From NCBI GenBank assembly GCA_022600695.1, contig JAHZJY010000111.1:1-7024 (forward strand): DNA of 7,024 nt, written 5' to 3'. This DNA is from Actinomycetes bacterium (lineage in GTDB: Bacteria > Actinomycetota > Actinomycetes > Mycobacteriales > Mycobacteriaceae). The notes beneath the pieces were generated by a model. The model was given only the letters and a program-made list of their open reading frames with translations, was not told where the DNA came from and did no database searches. How positions within the stretch are numbered: the stretch's first letter is position 1; each line of letters starts with the position of its first letter. Both the position numbers and the translations under genes were made by a program. Positions 1-7,024 of the stretch are shown here, piece after piece.

Positions 1-435
1 GAGCCGACGCTGGCTTCGCACCGCGACCCGGGTGACCAGCCAGTCGCGGGTACGGGTCTGTTCGATACCCAGGTCGACCACCACCACGTCCAGCCCGGCA
101 AGTTGCTCCTGCTCGGGGTCGTTGACCCGAACCCGGGTATCGAGCACCTGGCCCAGCACCATGACCTCACCGGGGCGCTGGGCGAAACGGCTCAGCGACA
201 CGTTGCCGGTGGTCAGCGTGACGGCGTTCGGCTCAATGGCGGTGACACGCAGAATCGGGACGAAAATCCTCCGGCGGCTGGGCAATTCGACGACCAGGCC
301 AAGCACCCGGGGCTGCCGACGAACAATGCTGATGCTGATCACCATGTCACGCACCCGGCCCAGGGATTCGCCGTCGGGTCCCAGCACGACCATCCCCGCC
401 AGTCGCGCCGCGTATACCCTGTTCACCGACGCCAT
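1..435 (-). CDS. PRC-barrel / MgtE-N-type protein, N-terminal part (Rv1232c-like)
   Basis: This is an open frame on the minus strand running off the window edge. The ATG is at 435-433 and 145 codons are visible without a stop. The protein begins MASVNRVYAARLAGMVVLG. Residues about 9-90 read as a PRC-barrel-like beta-rich domain (GPDGESLGRVRDMVISI, then LGLVVELPSRRRIFVPILRV). The next segment (LAGLDVVVVDLGIEQTRTRDW) leads towards the missing part. From memory, the M. tuberculosis counterpart is Rv1232c, about 430 residues, with an MgtE intracellular N domain and CBS-like segments, so roughly a third is visible. That family is thought to be cytosolic and linked to divalent cation sensing; its role is not established. 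No Shine-Dalgarno is evident upstream, but a TACCCT hexamer at 449-444 (minus) ends 8 nt before the ATG, suggesting a leaderless or nearly leaderless message. The start is divergent from the lyase gene, with 25 bp between start codons. Confidence 0.85.
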   Translation of the reverse strand, partial: MASVNRVYAARLAGMVVLGPDGESLGRVRDMVISISIVRRQPRVLGLVVELPSRRRIFVPILRVTAIEPNAVTLTTGNVSLSRFAQRPGEVMVLGQVLDTRVRVNDPEQEQLAGLDVVVVDLGIEQTRTRDWLVTRVAVRSQRRL

Positions 436-449
436 GACTACAAAGGGTA
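415..449. promoter_or_regulatory. Overlapping face-to-face -10 hexamers between divergent genes
   Basis: The hexamer TACCCT occurs on the plus strand at 415-420 and again on the minus strand at 449-444, forming an inverted pair. Both fit the mycobacterial TANNNT -10 consensus. The plus copy would start transcription near 427, giving the lyase gene a leader of about 33 nt that includes its ribosome binding site. The minus copy would start transcription near 436-437, essentially at the ATG of the PRC-barrel gene. Neither has a recognisable -35 box at 17-18 bp, which is common in mycobacteria. This is prediction from hexamers only. Confidence 0.4.
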
Positions 450-453
450 GGAG
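449..453 (+). promoter_or_regulatory. Shine-Dalgarno of the HpcH/CitE-family gene
   Basis: AGGAG lies 7 nt upstream of the GTG at 461. This spacing selects that GTG over in-frame starts further upstream, which would lie inside the divergent PRC-barrel gene. Confidence 0.75.
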
Positions 454-460
454 TCTGTGC

Positions 461-1417
461 GTGGACTTCCGATATCGACCCCGGCGAACCTGTCTGTCGG
501 TTCCGGGCAGTAATCCAAGGATGATTGAGAAGGCCAAAGCCCTGCCGGCCGACGAGGTGTTCCTCGATCTCGAGGATTCCGTCGCGGCGGATGCGAAGGC
601 GGCCGCCCGGACCCGGGTTGGCGCGGCACTGGCCGCGCCGGGCTGGTCGGGGCAGTTGCGCGGCATCCGGGTCAATGACTGGACGACGCCGTGGACGTAC
701 AGCGATGTGATCGACGTGGTGTCGACCGCCGGCGCCCACCTCGATGTCATCGTGCTGCCCAAGGTCGCCGACGCCAATCAGGTGCATGCGTTGGATCTCT
801 TGTTGACCCAACTGGAACGCAGTCACGGGCTGCCGGTCGGCCGGATCGGGATCGATGCCCAGATCGAGGACGCCCGGGGGTTGAGCAGTGTCGCCGAGAT
901 CGCGGGGGCCCCGCGGGTCCAGGCCCTGGTGCTCGGCCCCGCCGACCTGATGGCCAGCCTCAACATGCGGGCCCGGGTCGTCGGTGAGCAACCCGAGGGC
1001 TATGACGTCGGCGATGCCTACCACCACGTGTTCATGACCATTCTGGTCGCGGCCCGCGCGCACGGCGTCGCCGCGATCGACGGTCCCTATCTCGCGGTGC
1101 GCGATGTGGATGCGTTTCGGCGGGTGGCCCGGCGGTCGGCGGCACTGGGGTACGACGGCAAGTGGGTGTTGCATCCCGACCAGATCGCGCCCGGCAACGA
1201 GATATTCTCCCCCGCCCAGGATGAATACGACCACGCCGAGCTGGTTCTGGAAGCCTACGAGTGGCACACCTCATCGGCCGGCGGCGCGCGTGGGGCGGTG
1301 ATGCTGGGTGAGGAGATGATCGACGAGGCCAGTCGCAAGATGGCACTCGTCGTGGCGACCAAGGGCCGGGCCGCCGGGATGGTGCGGATGGCGGCGACGT
1401 TCTCACCGCCGGTCTAG
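461..1417 (+). CDS. HpcH/HpaI aldolase / citrate lyase beta (CitE)-family protein
   Basis: This is a complete 318-residue protein of the citrate lyase beta / malyl-CoA lyase superfamily, cytosolic TIM-barrel enzymes that make or cleave C-C bonds of acyl-CoA or 2-keto acid substrates using Mg2+. Visible family blocks are CLSVPGSNPRMIEKA (11-25) followed by FLDLEDSV (34-41); IRVND with R70 (substrate arginine region); LPKV; the metal-site pair E136 (in IDAQIEDARGL) and D162 (in LVLGPADL); and the C-terminal block AIDGPY, then GYDGKWVLHPDQIAPGNEIFSP. The length is normal for stand-alone CitE-like proteins (about 270-320). No other citrate lyase subunit is nearby, so it is unlikely to be part of citrate lyase proper. 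A malyl-CoA-type lyase or acyl-CoA thioesterase is possible, but the substrate cannot be read from sequence. The GTG start is supported by the AGGAG box and because homology begins about 10 residues later. The gene converges with the DUF4190 gene, with a 10-bp gap. Confidence 0.9.
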   Translation: MDFRYRPRRTCLSVPGSNPRMIEKAKALPADEVFLDLEDSVAADAKAAARTRVGAALAAPGWSGQLRGIRVNDWTTPWTYSDVIDVVSTAGAHLDVIVLPKVADANQVHALDLLLTQLERSHGLPVGRIGIDAQIEDARGLSSVAEIAGAPRVQALVLGPADLMASLNMRARVVGEQPEGYDVGDAYHHVFMTILVAARAHGVAAIDGPYLAVRDVDAFRRVARRSAALGYDGKWVLHPDQIAPGNEIFSPAQDEYDHAELVLEAYEWHTSSAGGARGAVMLGEEMIDEASRKMALVVATKGRAAGMVRMAATFSPPV

Positions 1418-1418
1418 C

Positions 1419-1426
1419 GGCCGGCC
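1419..1426. repeat. 8-bp palindrome filling the gap between convergent genes
   Basis: GGCCGGCC is a perfect palindrome occupying most of the 10 bp between the lyase stop (1415-1417) and the DUF4190 stop (1430-1428). It is too short to act as an intrinsic terminator alone, and no T-tract follows on either strand. It may be chance in GC-rich DNA. Confidence 0.3.
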
Positions 1427-1427
1427 C

Positions 1428-1967
1428 TCAATTCCAGGCGTAGGTCATCCAGACGATGCTGATCACCAGCGAGGCCACCCCGATGGCGATACCGGCTACG
1501 GCCAGTCCGAAACCGCCCTCCCGGGAGCGCTTGATCTGGTTCAGTGCGAACGCGCCCAGCACGATGCCGATGATCGAACCGATGCCGCACAGCAGACCCA
1601 CCACCGAGGCCACGATCGAACCGATCGCCAGTTTGTTGGTGCCTCGTGGCGGCGGCGGGTATCCCGGGGGGTAGGCGTACCCGCCCTGATACGGCACCCC
1701 GTATTCCGGTGGCGGTGGGTACCCGGCCGGCGGGGGCGGGTAGCCGCTGTACTGGGGGTCGTAGCCTCCGGGCGGCGGGTAGCCCGGGGCCGGCGGAAAG
1801 TTCGGAGCGGGCGGACCCGGCGGGAAACCACCGGGGGGCGGTGCCGGCGGTAGGTCGTAGCCGTAGGCGGGGGAGTGCTCGATCGGCGGGGCCTCGTGAC
1901 CCTCCGACGGTGGCTGCTGCCCCTCGTTATGCGGCTTTTCCCCGGGGGTACCGCTGGCAGCTGTCAT
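1428..1967 (-). CDS. Proline-rich DUF4190 membrane protein (Rv1233c-like)
   Basis: This encodes 179 residues from the ATG at 1967-1965. Residues about 1-110 are a hydrophilic, probably disordered tail rich in Pro, Gly and Tyr, with four GYPPP units near 62, 75, 82 and 102. Residues about 113-175 form a compact DUF4190-like module. It has one hydrophobic stretch at 113-142 (LAIGSIVASVVGLL onwards), a short basic loop NQIKRSREGG (143-152), and a second stretch at 154-174, ending MTYAWN. Actinobacterial DUF4190 proteins are small membrane proteins of unknown function; proline-rich tails of this kind often serve as protein-interaction arms. An in-frame TTG at 1976 would add three residues, but it lies inside a TAGGTT -10-like hexamer (1980-1975) that ends 7 nt before the ATG, so ATG is preferred. 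By gene order it corresponds to Rv1233c, from memory. Confidence 0.85.
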   Translation of the reverse strand: MTAASGTPGEKPHNEGQQPPSEGHEAPPIEHSPAYGYDLPPAPPPGGFPPGPPAPNFPPAPGYPPPGGYDPQYSGYPPPPAGYPPPPEYGVPYQGGYAYPPGYPPPPRGTNKLAIGSIVASVVGLLCGIGSIIGIVLGAFALNQIKRSREGGFGLAVAGIAIGVASLVISIVWMTYAWN

Positions 1968-1974
1968 GCTGATC

Positions 1975-1980
1975 AACCTA
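1975..1980 (-). promoter_or_regulatory. Putative -10 element of the DUF4190 gene (leaderless)
   Basis: On the minus strand TAGGTT (1980-1975) fits TANNNT and is followed by 7 nt before the ATG at 1967, the spacing expected when transcription starts at the A of the start codon. A second overlapping hexamer, TAGGCT, lies at 1985-1980. A TTGACC at 2033-2028 is too far upstream (47 bp) to be a -35 for it. Confidence 0.45.
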
Positions 1981-1989
1981 GCCTAAGTA

Positions 1990-1999
1990 GTACCGGTAC
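1990..1999. repeat. 10-bp perfect palindrome in divergent intergenic region
   Basis: GTACCGGTAC lies in the 99-bp gap between the divergent DUF4190 gene and the YflT-like gene, just upstream of the predicted minus-strand -10. It could be an operator half-site or a chance palindrome; no factor can be assigned. Confidence 0.3.
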
Positions 2000-2047
2000 G
2001 CCGGTGGCTTGTCTCGATGACGAAGCCGGTCAACAGAGCTGATGAGC

Positions 2048-2055
2048 AGAGGGGA
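2048..2055 (+). promoter_or_regulatory. Shine-Dalgarno-like box of the YflT-like gene
   Basis: AGAGGGGA precedes the ATG at 2067 by 11 nt, slightly long but the best purine run upstream. An in-frame-looking ATG at 2042 is in another frame and does not encode the conserved protein. Confidence 0.5.
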
Positions 2056-2066
2056 ATATCGCCACC

Positions 2067-2597
2067 ATGACCAGTCCATTTCCGCCCGCGCGAAACCCGG
2101 GTGGGGTTCCCGGCGGTCCCGCGGGTTCGGCGCGCCGGGGCGCGATGGGGCTGCCGACGCCACCGACAGGCTGGCCGGTCGGTTCCTACCCCACCTATGC
2201 CGAGGCCCAGAAGGCCGTCGACTATCTGTCCGACAACCAGTTTCCGGTGCAGCAGGTCACCATCGTCGGCGTCGACCTGATGCAGGTGGAACGGGTCACC
2301 GGACGGCTCAACTGGCCGAAGGTGCTCGGCGGCGGCATGCTCACCGGTGCCTGGCTGGGGGTGTTCATCGGCCTGGTCCTGGGATTCTTCAGCCCCAATC
2401 CGGCGCACTCCCTGCTCGTCGGCGTGATCGCCGGCGTCGTCTTCGGTCTGATCACCTCGTCGATTCCGTACGCGATGTCCAAGGGCACCAGGGATTTCAG
2501 TTCGACCATGCAGTTGGTGGCCGGTCGGTACGACGTGTTGTGCGACCCGCAGAACGCCGAACGCGCCCGGGACATGCTGTCGCGCTTGACGCTGTAG
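2067..2597 (+). CDS. Two-TM protein with YflT / general stress 17M-like domain (Rv1234-like)
   Basis: This is a 176-residue protein of unknown function. Residues 1-35 are a Pro/Gly-rich, likely disordered leader. Residues about 39-80 (SYPTYAEAQKAVDYLSD, then VQQVTIVGVDL) match the N-terminal half of the general stress protein 17M / YflT-like domain: aromatic-rich start, an amphipathic helix, then a VTIVG strand. Two glycine-rich membrane segments follow at about 88-108 and 115-133, separated by the short turn SPNPAHS. The C-terminal 40 residues (GTRDFSSTMQLVAGRYDVLCDP, then a charged helix) resemble the second strand-helix half of the domain, so the membrane hairpin appears inserted into the fold. 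This arrangement is known for actinobacterial relatives such as Rv1234 (recalled, not searched). The ATG at 2067 has a GA-rich box, AGAGGGGA (2048-2055), about 11 nt upstream. It shares direction with lpqY but is separated from it by a hairpin. Confidence 0.8.
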   Translation: MTSPFPPARNPGGVPGGPAGSARRGAMGLPTPPTGWPVGSYPTYAEAQKAVDYLSDNQFPVQQVTIVGVDLMQVERVTGRLNWPKVLGGGMLTGAWLGVFIGLVLGFFSPNPAHSLLVGVIAGVVFGLITSSIPYAMSKGTRDFSSTMQLVAGRYDVLCDPQNAERARDMLSRLTL

Positions 2598-2601
2598 CGC
2601 A

Positions 2602-2619
2602 CGCACCTGCCGCACCTCT
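2602..2619 (+). repeat. Two tandem 9-bp units after the YflT-like gene
   Basis: CGCACCTGC followed directly by CGCACCTCT differs at two positions. It lies just downstream of the stop codon and just before the long hairpin. It is short and may be chance. Confidence 0.3.
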
Positions 2620-2622
2620 GCA

Positions 2623-2680
2623 CGAGCAGACGCAAACTCGCGCGTTTCGGCCACGTTTCGTGCGACTTTGCGTCTGTTCG
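2623..2680. repeat. Long imperfect hairpin (22-bp arms, 14-nt loop) upstream of lpqY
   Basis: The arms 2623-2644 and 2659-2680 are complementary at 19 of 22 positions as DNA. In plus-strand RNA two further positions become G-U pairs (2626/2677 and 2642/2661), leaving only a C-C mismatch at 2637/2666. The core CAGACGCAAA pairs with TTTGCGTCTG. The loop (2645-2658) is 14 nt. No T-tract follows on either strand, so it is not a canonical intrinsic terminator, though mycobacteria are thought to use such L-shaped hairpins. It could end the YflT-like transcript and insulate lpqY. I recall similar TTTGCGTCTG-containing palindromes scattered between genes in mycobacterial genomes, so it may be a dispersed repeat; this is unverified. 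Confidence 0.75.
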
Positions 2681-2702
2681 CGAGGGGTGTCCGGCGGCGG
2701 GT

Positions 2703-5041
<2,339 letters not shown>

Positions 5042-5042
5042 G

Positions 5043-5864
5043 GTGACCCGCCGTGCCGTCGGCTGGACCGTCGTCAACATCCTGGTGCTCGTCTACGCAC
5101 TGCTGCCGGTGCTGTGGATCCTGAGCCTGTCCCTCAAGCCGACTTCAACGGTGAAGGACGGCAAGCTGATTCCGGCGGAGATCACCCTCGACAACTACCG
5201 GGGTATTTTCACCGGTGACGTGTTCTCCTCGGCGCTGATCAACTCGATCGGCATCGGCCTGATCACCACGGTGATCGCGGTGGTGATCGGCGGCATGGCC
5301 GCCTACGCTGTTGCCCGGTTGGATTTCGCCGGCAAGAGACTGCTGATCGGCACCGCCCTGCTGATCGCGATGTTCCCGCAGATCTCCCTGGTGACACCGC
5401 TGTTCAACATCGAGCGCCGGATCGGGTTATTCGACACCTGGCCCGGGTTGATCATCCCCTACATCACCTTCGCGCTGCCGCTGGCCATCTACACCCTCTC
5501 GGCGTTCTTCCGGGAGATCCCCTGGGACCTGGAGAAGGCCGCCAAGATGGACGGCGCCACGCCGGGGCAGGCGTTCCGCCGGGTGATCGCACCGCTGGCC
5601 GCGCCGGGGATCGTGACCGCCGCCGTCCTGGTGTTCATCTTCGCCTGGAACGACCTGCTGCTCGCGCTGTCGCTGACCGCGACGAAGGCGGCGATCACCG
5701 CGCCGGTGGCGATCGCGAACTTCACCGGCAGTTCGCAATTCGAGGAGCCGACCGGCTCGATCGCGGCCGGGGCGATGGTGATCACCATCCCGATCATCGT
5801 GTTCGTTCTCATCTTCCAACGACGGATCGTCGCCGGGTTGACCTCCGGCGCGGTGAAGGGGTAG
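5043..5864 (+). CDS. sugB: Trehalose ABC transporter permease SugB
   Basis: This is the second permease subunit (MalG-like), 273 residues, forming the translocation path with SugA. The first membrane segment is at about 8-31 ([20 protein letters not shown]), followed by a loop with LDNYRGIF (49-56) typical of MalG-type proteins. Further hydrophobic segments lie at about 66-91, 100-121, 133-153, 188-210 and 240-258. The EAA loop is at about 164-189 ([18 protein letters not shown], then PLAAPG), with the key glycine G171. NSIGIGL and [10 protein letters not shown] are further family blocks. The GTG start has a well-placed AGGAG box. The gene ends 11 nt before sugC. All features look intact. Confidence 0.94.
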   Translation: MTRRAVGWTVVNILVLVYALLPVLWILSLSLKPTSTVKDGKLIPAEITLDNYRGIFTGDVFSSALINSIGIGLITTVIAVVIGGMAAYAVARLDFAGKRLLIGTALLIAMFPQISLVTPLFNIERRIGLFDTWPGLIIPYITFALPLAIYTLSAFFREIPWDLEKAAKMDGATPGQAFRRVIAPLAAPGIVTAAVLVFIFAWNDLLLALSLTATKAAITAPVAIANFTGSSQFEEPTGSIAAGAMVITIPIIVFVLIFQRRIVAGLTSGAVKG

Positions 5865-5875
5865 CGGTTTTTCCG

Positions 5876-7024
5876 ATGGCCGAAATCGTTCTGGACCACA
5901 TCAGCAAGCGCTACCCCGACGGCGCCACACCGGTGAAGGATCTGAGCCTCACCATCGGCGACGGCGAGTTCGTCATCCTGGTCGGCCCGTCCGGCTGCGG
6001 AAAGTCCACCACGTTGAACATGATCGCCGGGCTCGAGGAGATCAGCTCCGGCGAACTGCGCATCGGTGGTCAGCGGGTCAACGACAAGGCTCCCCGCGAT
6101 CGCGATATCGCCATGGTGTTTCAGTCCTATGCGCTGTACCCGCACATGACGGTGCGGCAGAACATCGCCTTCCCGCTGACCCTGGCCAAGCTCAGCCGAC
6201 CGGAGATCGAGTCGAAGGTGGCCGAGACCGTGAAGATCCTCGACCTGACCGACCTGCTGGACCGCAAGCCCTCGCAACTGTCCGGCGGTCAGCGCCAGCG
6301 GGTGGCGATGGGCCGGGCGATCGTGCGCAAGCCCAAGGCCTTCCTGATGGATGAGCCGCTGAGCAACCTCGACGCCAAACTGCGGGTGCAGATGCGCGGC
6401 GAGATCGCGCGACTGCAGAACCGCCTGGGCACCACCACCGTCTACGTCACCCACGACCAGACCGAGGCGATGACCCTCGGCGATCGGGTCGTGGTGCTGC
6501 GGGCGGGTGAAGCCCAGCAGATCGGCACCCCCGACGAGTTGTACAACCATCCGGTCAACCTGTTCGTCGCCGGGTTCATCGGATCTCCGGCGATGAACTT
6601 CTTTCCCGCCGCCACGGCCGATGCCGGGCTGCGCATGCCGTTCGGGACGGTGACCCTCGGTGACACCGCGCGAAACGCGTTGGCCCGCCACGCCCGGCCC
6701 GCCAACGTCATCGTCGGGGTGCGGCCGGAGAATTTCGAGGACGCCACCCTGATCGACGCCCATGAGCGGGCCCGTTCGCTGACCTTCGGGGTCCGGGCTG
6801 ATCTGGTCGAGTCGCTCGGCGCCGACAAGTACGTGTACTTCTCCACCGGCGGGGCAGGGGCCCGGTCGGCTCAGCTGGCCGAGCTCGCCGCCGAGTCCGG
6901 CGCCGGCGAGAACCGTTATGTGGCAAGGGTGTCCGCGGAGTCGTCGGCGGTGACCGGTCAGACCGTCGAACTGGCGCTGGACACCACCAGACTGCATGTG
7001 TTCGACGGTGACACCGGAGTGAAC
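5876..7024 (+). CDS. sugC: Trehalose ABC transporter ATPase SugC (3' end outside window)
   Basis: This is the cytosolic nucleotide-binding subunit (MalK/UgpC type) that powers SugAB. It has 383 codons without a stop up to the window end; the M. tuberculosis protein is about 393 residues (memory), so only the last few are missing. All catalytic motifs are present: Walker A GPSGCGKST (37-45), Q-loop Q83 in VFQSYALYPHMTV, signature LSGGQRQRVAMGRA (135-148), Walker B FLMDEP (156-161, E160 catalytic), D-loop SNLD (163-166) and H-loop H193 in VTHDQTEAMTLGDR. From about 240 the chain continues into a MalK-type OB-fold (TOBE) regulatory domain, with the typical VGVRPENF. The ATG at 5876 gives the expected N-terminus MAEIVLDHISKRYPDG. 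Its ribosome binding site is weak: GAAGGGG (5855-5861) lies 14 nt upstream, so translation may depend on coupling to sugB. Confidence 0.95.
   Translation, partial: MAEIVLDHISKRYPDGATPVKDLSLTIGDGEFVILVGPSGCGKSTTLNMIAGLEEISSGELRIGGQRVNDKAPRDRDIAMVFQSYALYPHMTVRQNIAFPLTLAKLSRPEIESKVAETVKILDLTDLLDRKPSQLSGGQRQRVAMGRAIVRKPKAFLMDEPLSNLDAKLRVQMRGEIARLQNRLGTTTVYVTHDQTEAMTLGDRVVVLRAGEAQQIGTPDELYNHPVNLFVAGFIGSPAMNFFPAATADAGLRMPFGTVTLGDTARNALARHARPANVIVGVRPENFEDATLIDAHERARSLTFGVRADLVESLGADKYVYFSTGGAGARSAQLAELAAESGAGENRYVARVSAESSAVTGQTVELALDTTRLHVFDGDTGVN

Noticed and set aside
32..460. N-terminal extension of the lyase reading frame back to position 32
   Set aside because: It is antisense to the well-formed PRC-barrel gene, has Ser/Thr/Arg-rich shadow composition, and family homology plus the AGGAG-GTG signal place the start at 461.
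347..1267. 306-codon minus-strand open frame opposite the lyase gene
   Set aside because: It is antisense to the HpcH/CitE gene, rich in Gly/Arg/His/Pro without any recognisable motif. It is a GC-rich shadow.
2028..2033. TTGACC on the minus strand as a -35 box
   Set aside because: No TANNNT hexamer lies 16-19 bp downstream of it; the nearest -10-like sequences are more than 40 bp away.
5865..5875. Short CGG-TTTTT-CCG inverted motif between sugB and sugC as a terminator
   Set aside because: A 3-bp stem with a 5-nt loop is too weak, and termination there would cut off the ATPase of the same operon.
5489..6997. 502-codon minus-strand open frame opposite sugB and sugC
   Set aside because: It is antisense to genes with complete catalytic and EAA motifs, and shows no motif of its own.

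Overview
The window looks like chromosomal DNA of a mycobacterium, most likely a Mycolicibacterium-type species. The GC content is high throughout, and GTG starts, a 4-bp GTGA gene overlap and TANNNT -10 hexamers sitting directly upstream of start codons are all present. The gene order matches, from memory, the Rv1232c-Rv1233c-Rv1234-lpqY-sugA-sugB-sugC region of M. tuberculosis. One gene of the citrate lyase beta / HpcH family lies between the first two; I do not recall it at this place in M. tuberculosis.

Layout. Positions 1-435 (minus) hold the N-terminal 145 codons of a PRC-barrel/MgtE-N type protein whose 3' end lies outside the window. Divergent from it, with 25 bp between the start codons, is a complete HpcH/CitE-family lyase gene (461-1417, plus). 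It converges on a small proline-rich DUF4190 membrane protein (1428-1967, minus). A 99-bp divergent gap then leads to a two-TM protein with a YflT/general-stress-17M-like domain (2067-2597, plus). A 117-bp intergenic region carries a long near-perfect hairpin and a probable leaderless promoter. The rest is the four-gene trehalose ABC importer: lipoprotein receptor lpqY (2715-4124), permeases sugA (4121-5041) and sugB (5043-5864), and ATPase sugC (from 5876, open at the window end and probably lacking only about 10 residues).

How it works together. LpqY is anchored outside the membrane and captures trehalose, released in mycobacteria when trehalose monomycolate donates its mycolate to the cell wall. 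SugA and SugB form the channel, and SugC supplies ATP hydrolysis, so the sugar is recycled. The genes are packed with gaps of -4, 1 and 11 bp and should form one transcript.

No stretch over 300 bases lacks a gene. I see no RNA gene, CRISPR array, insertion sequence or prophage, and no clearly new biological system. The points most worth a second look are small: the hairpin before lpqY, apparent leaderless promoters that decide start sites, overlapping face-to-face promoters at 415-449, and the extra lyase gene.
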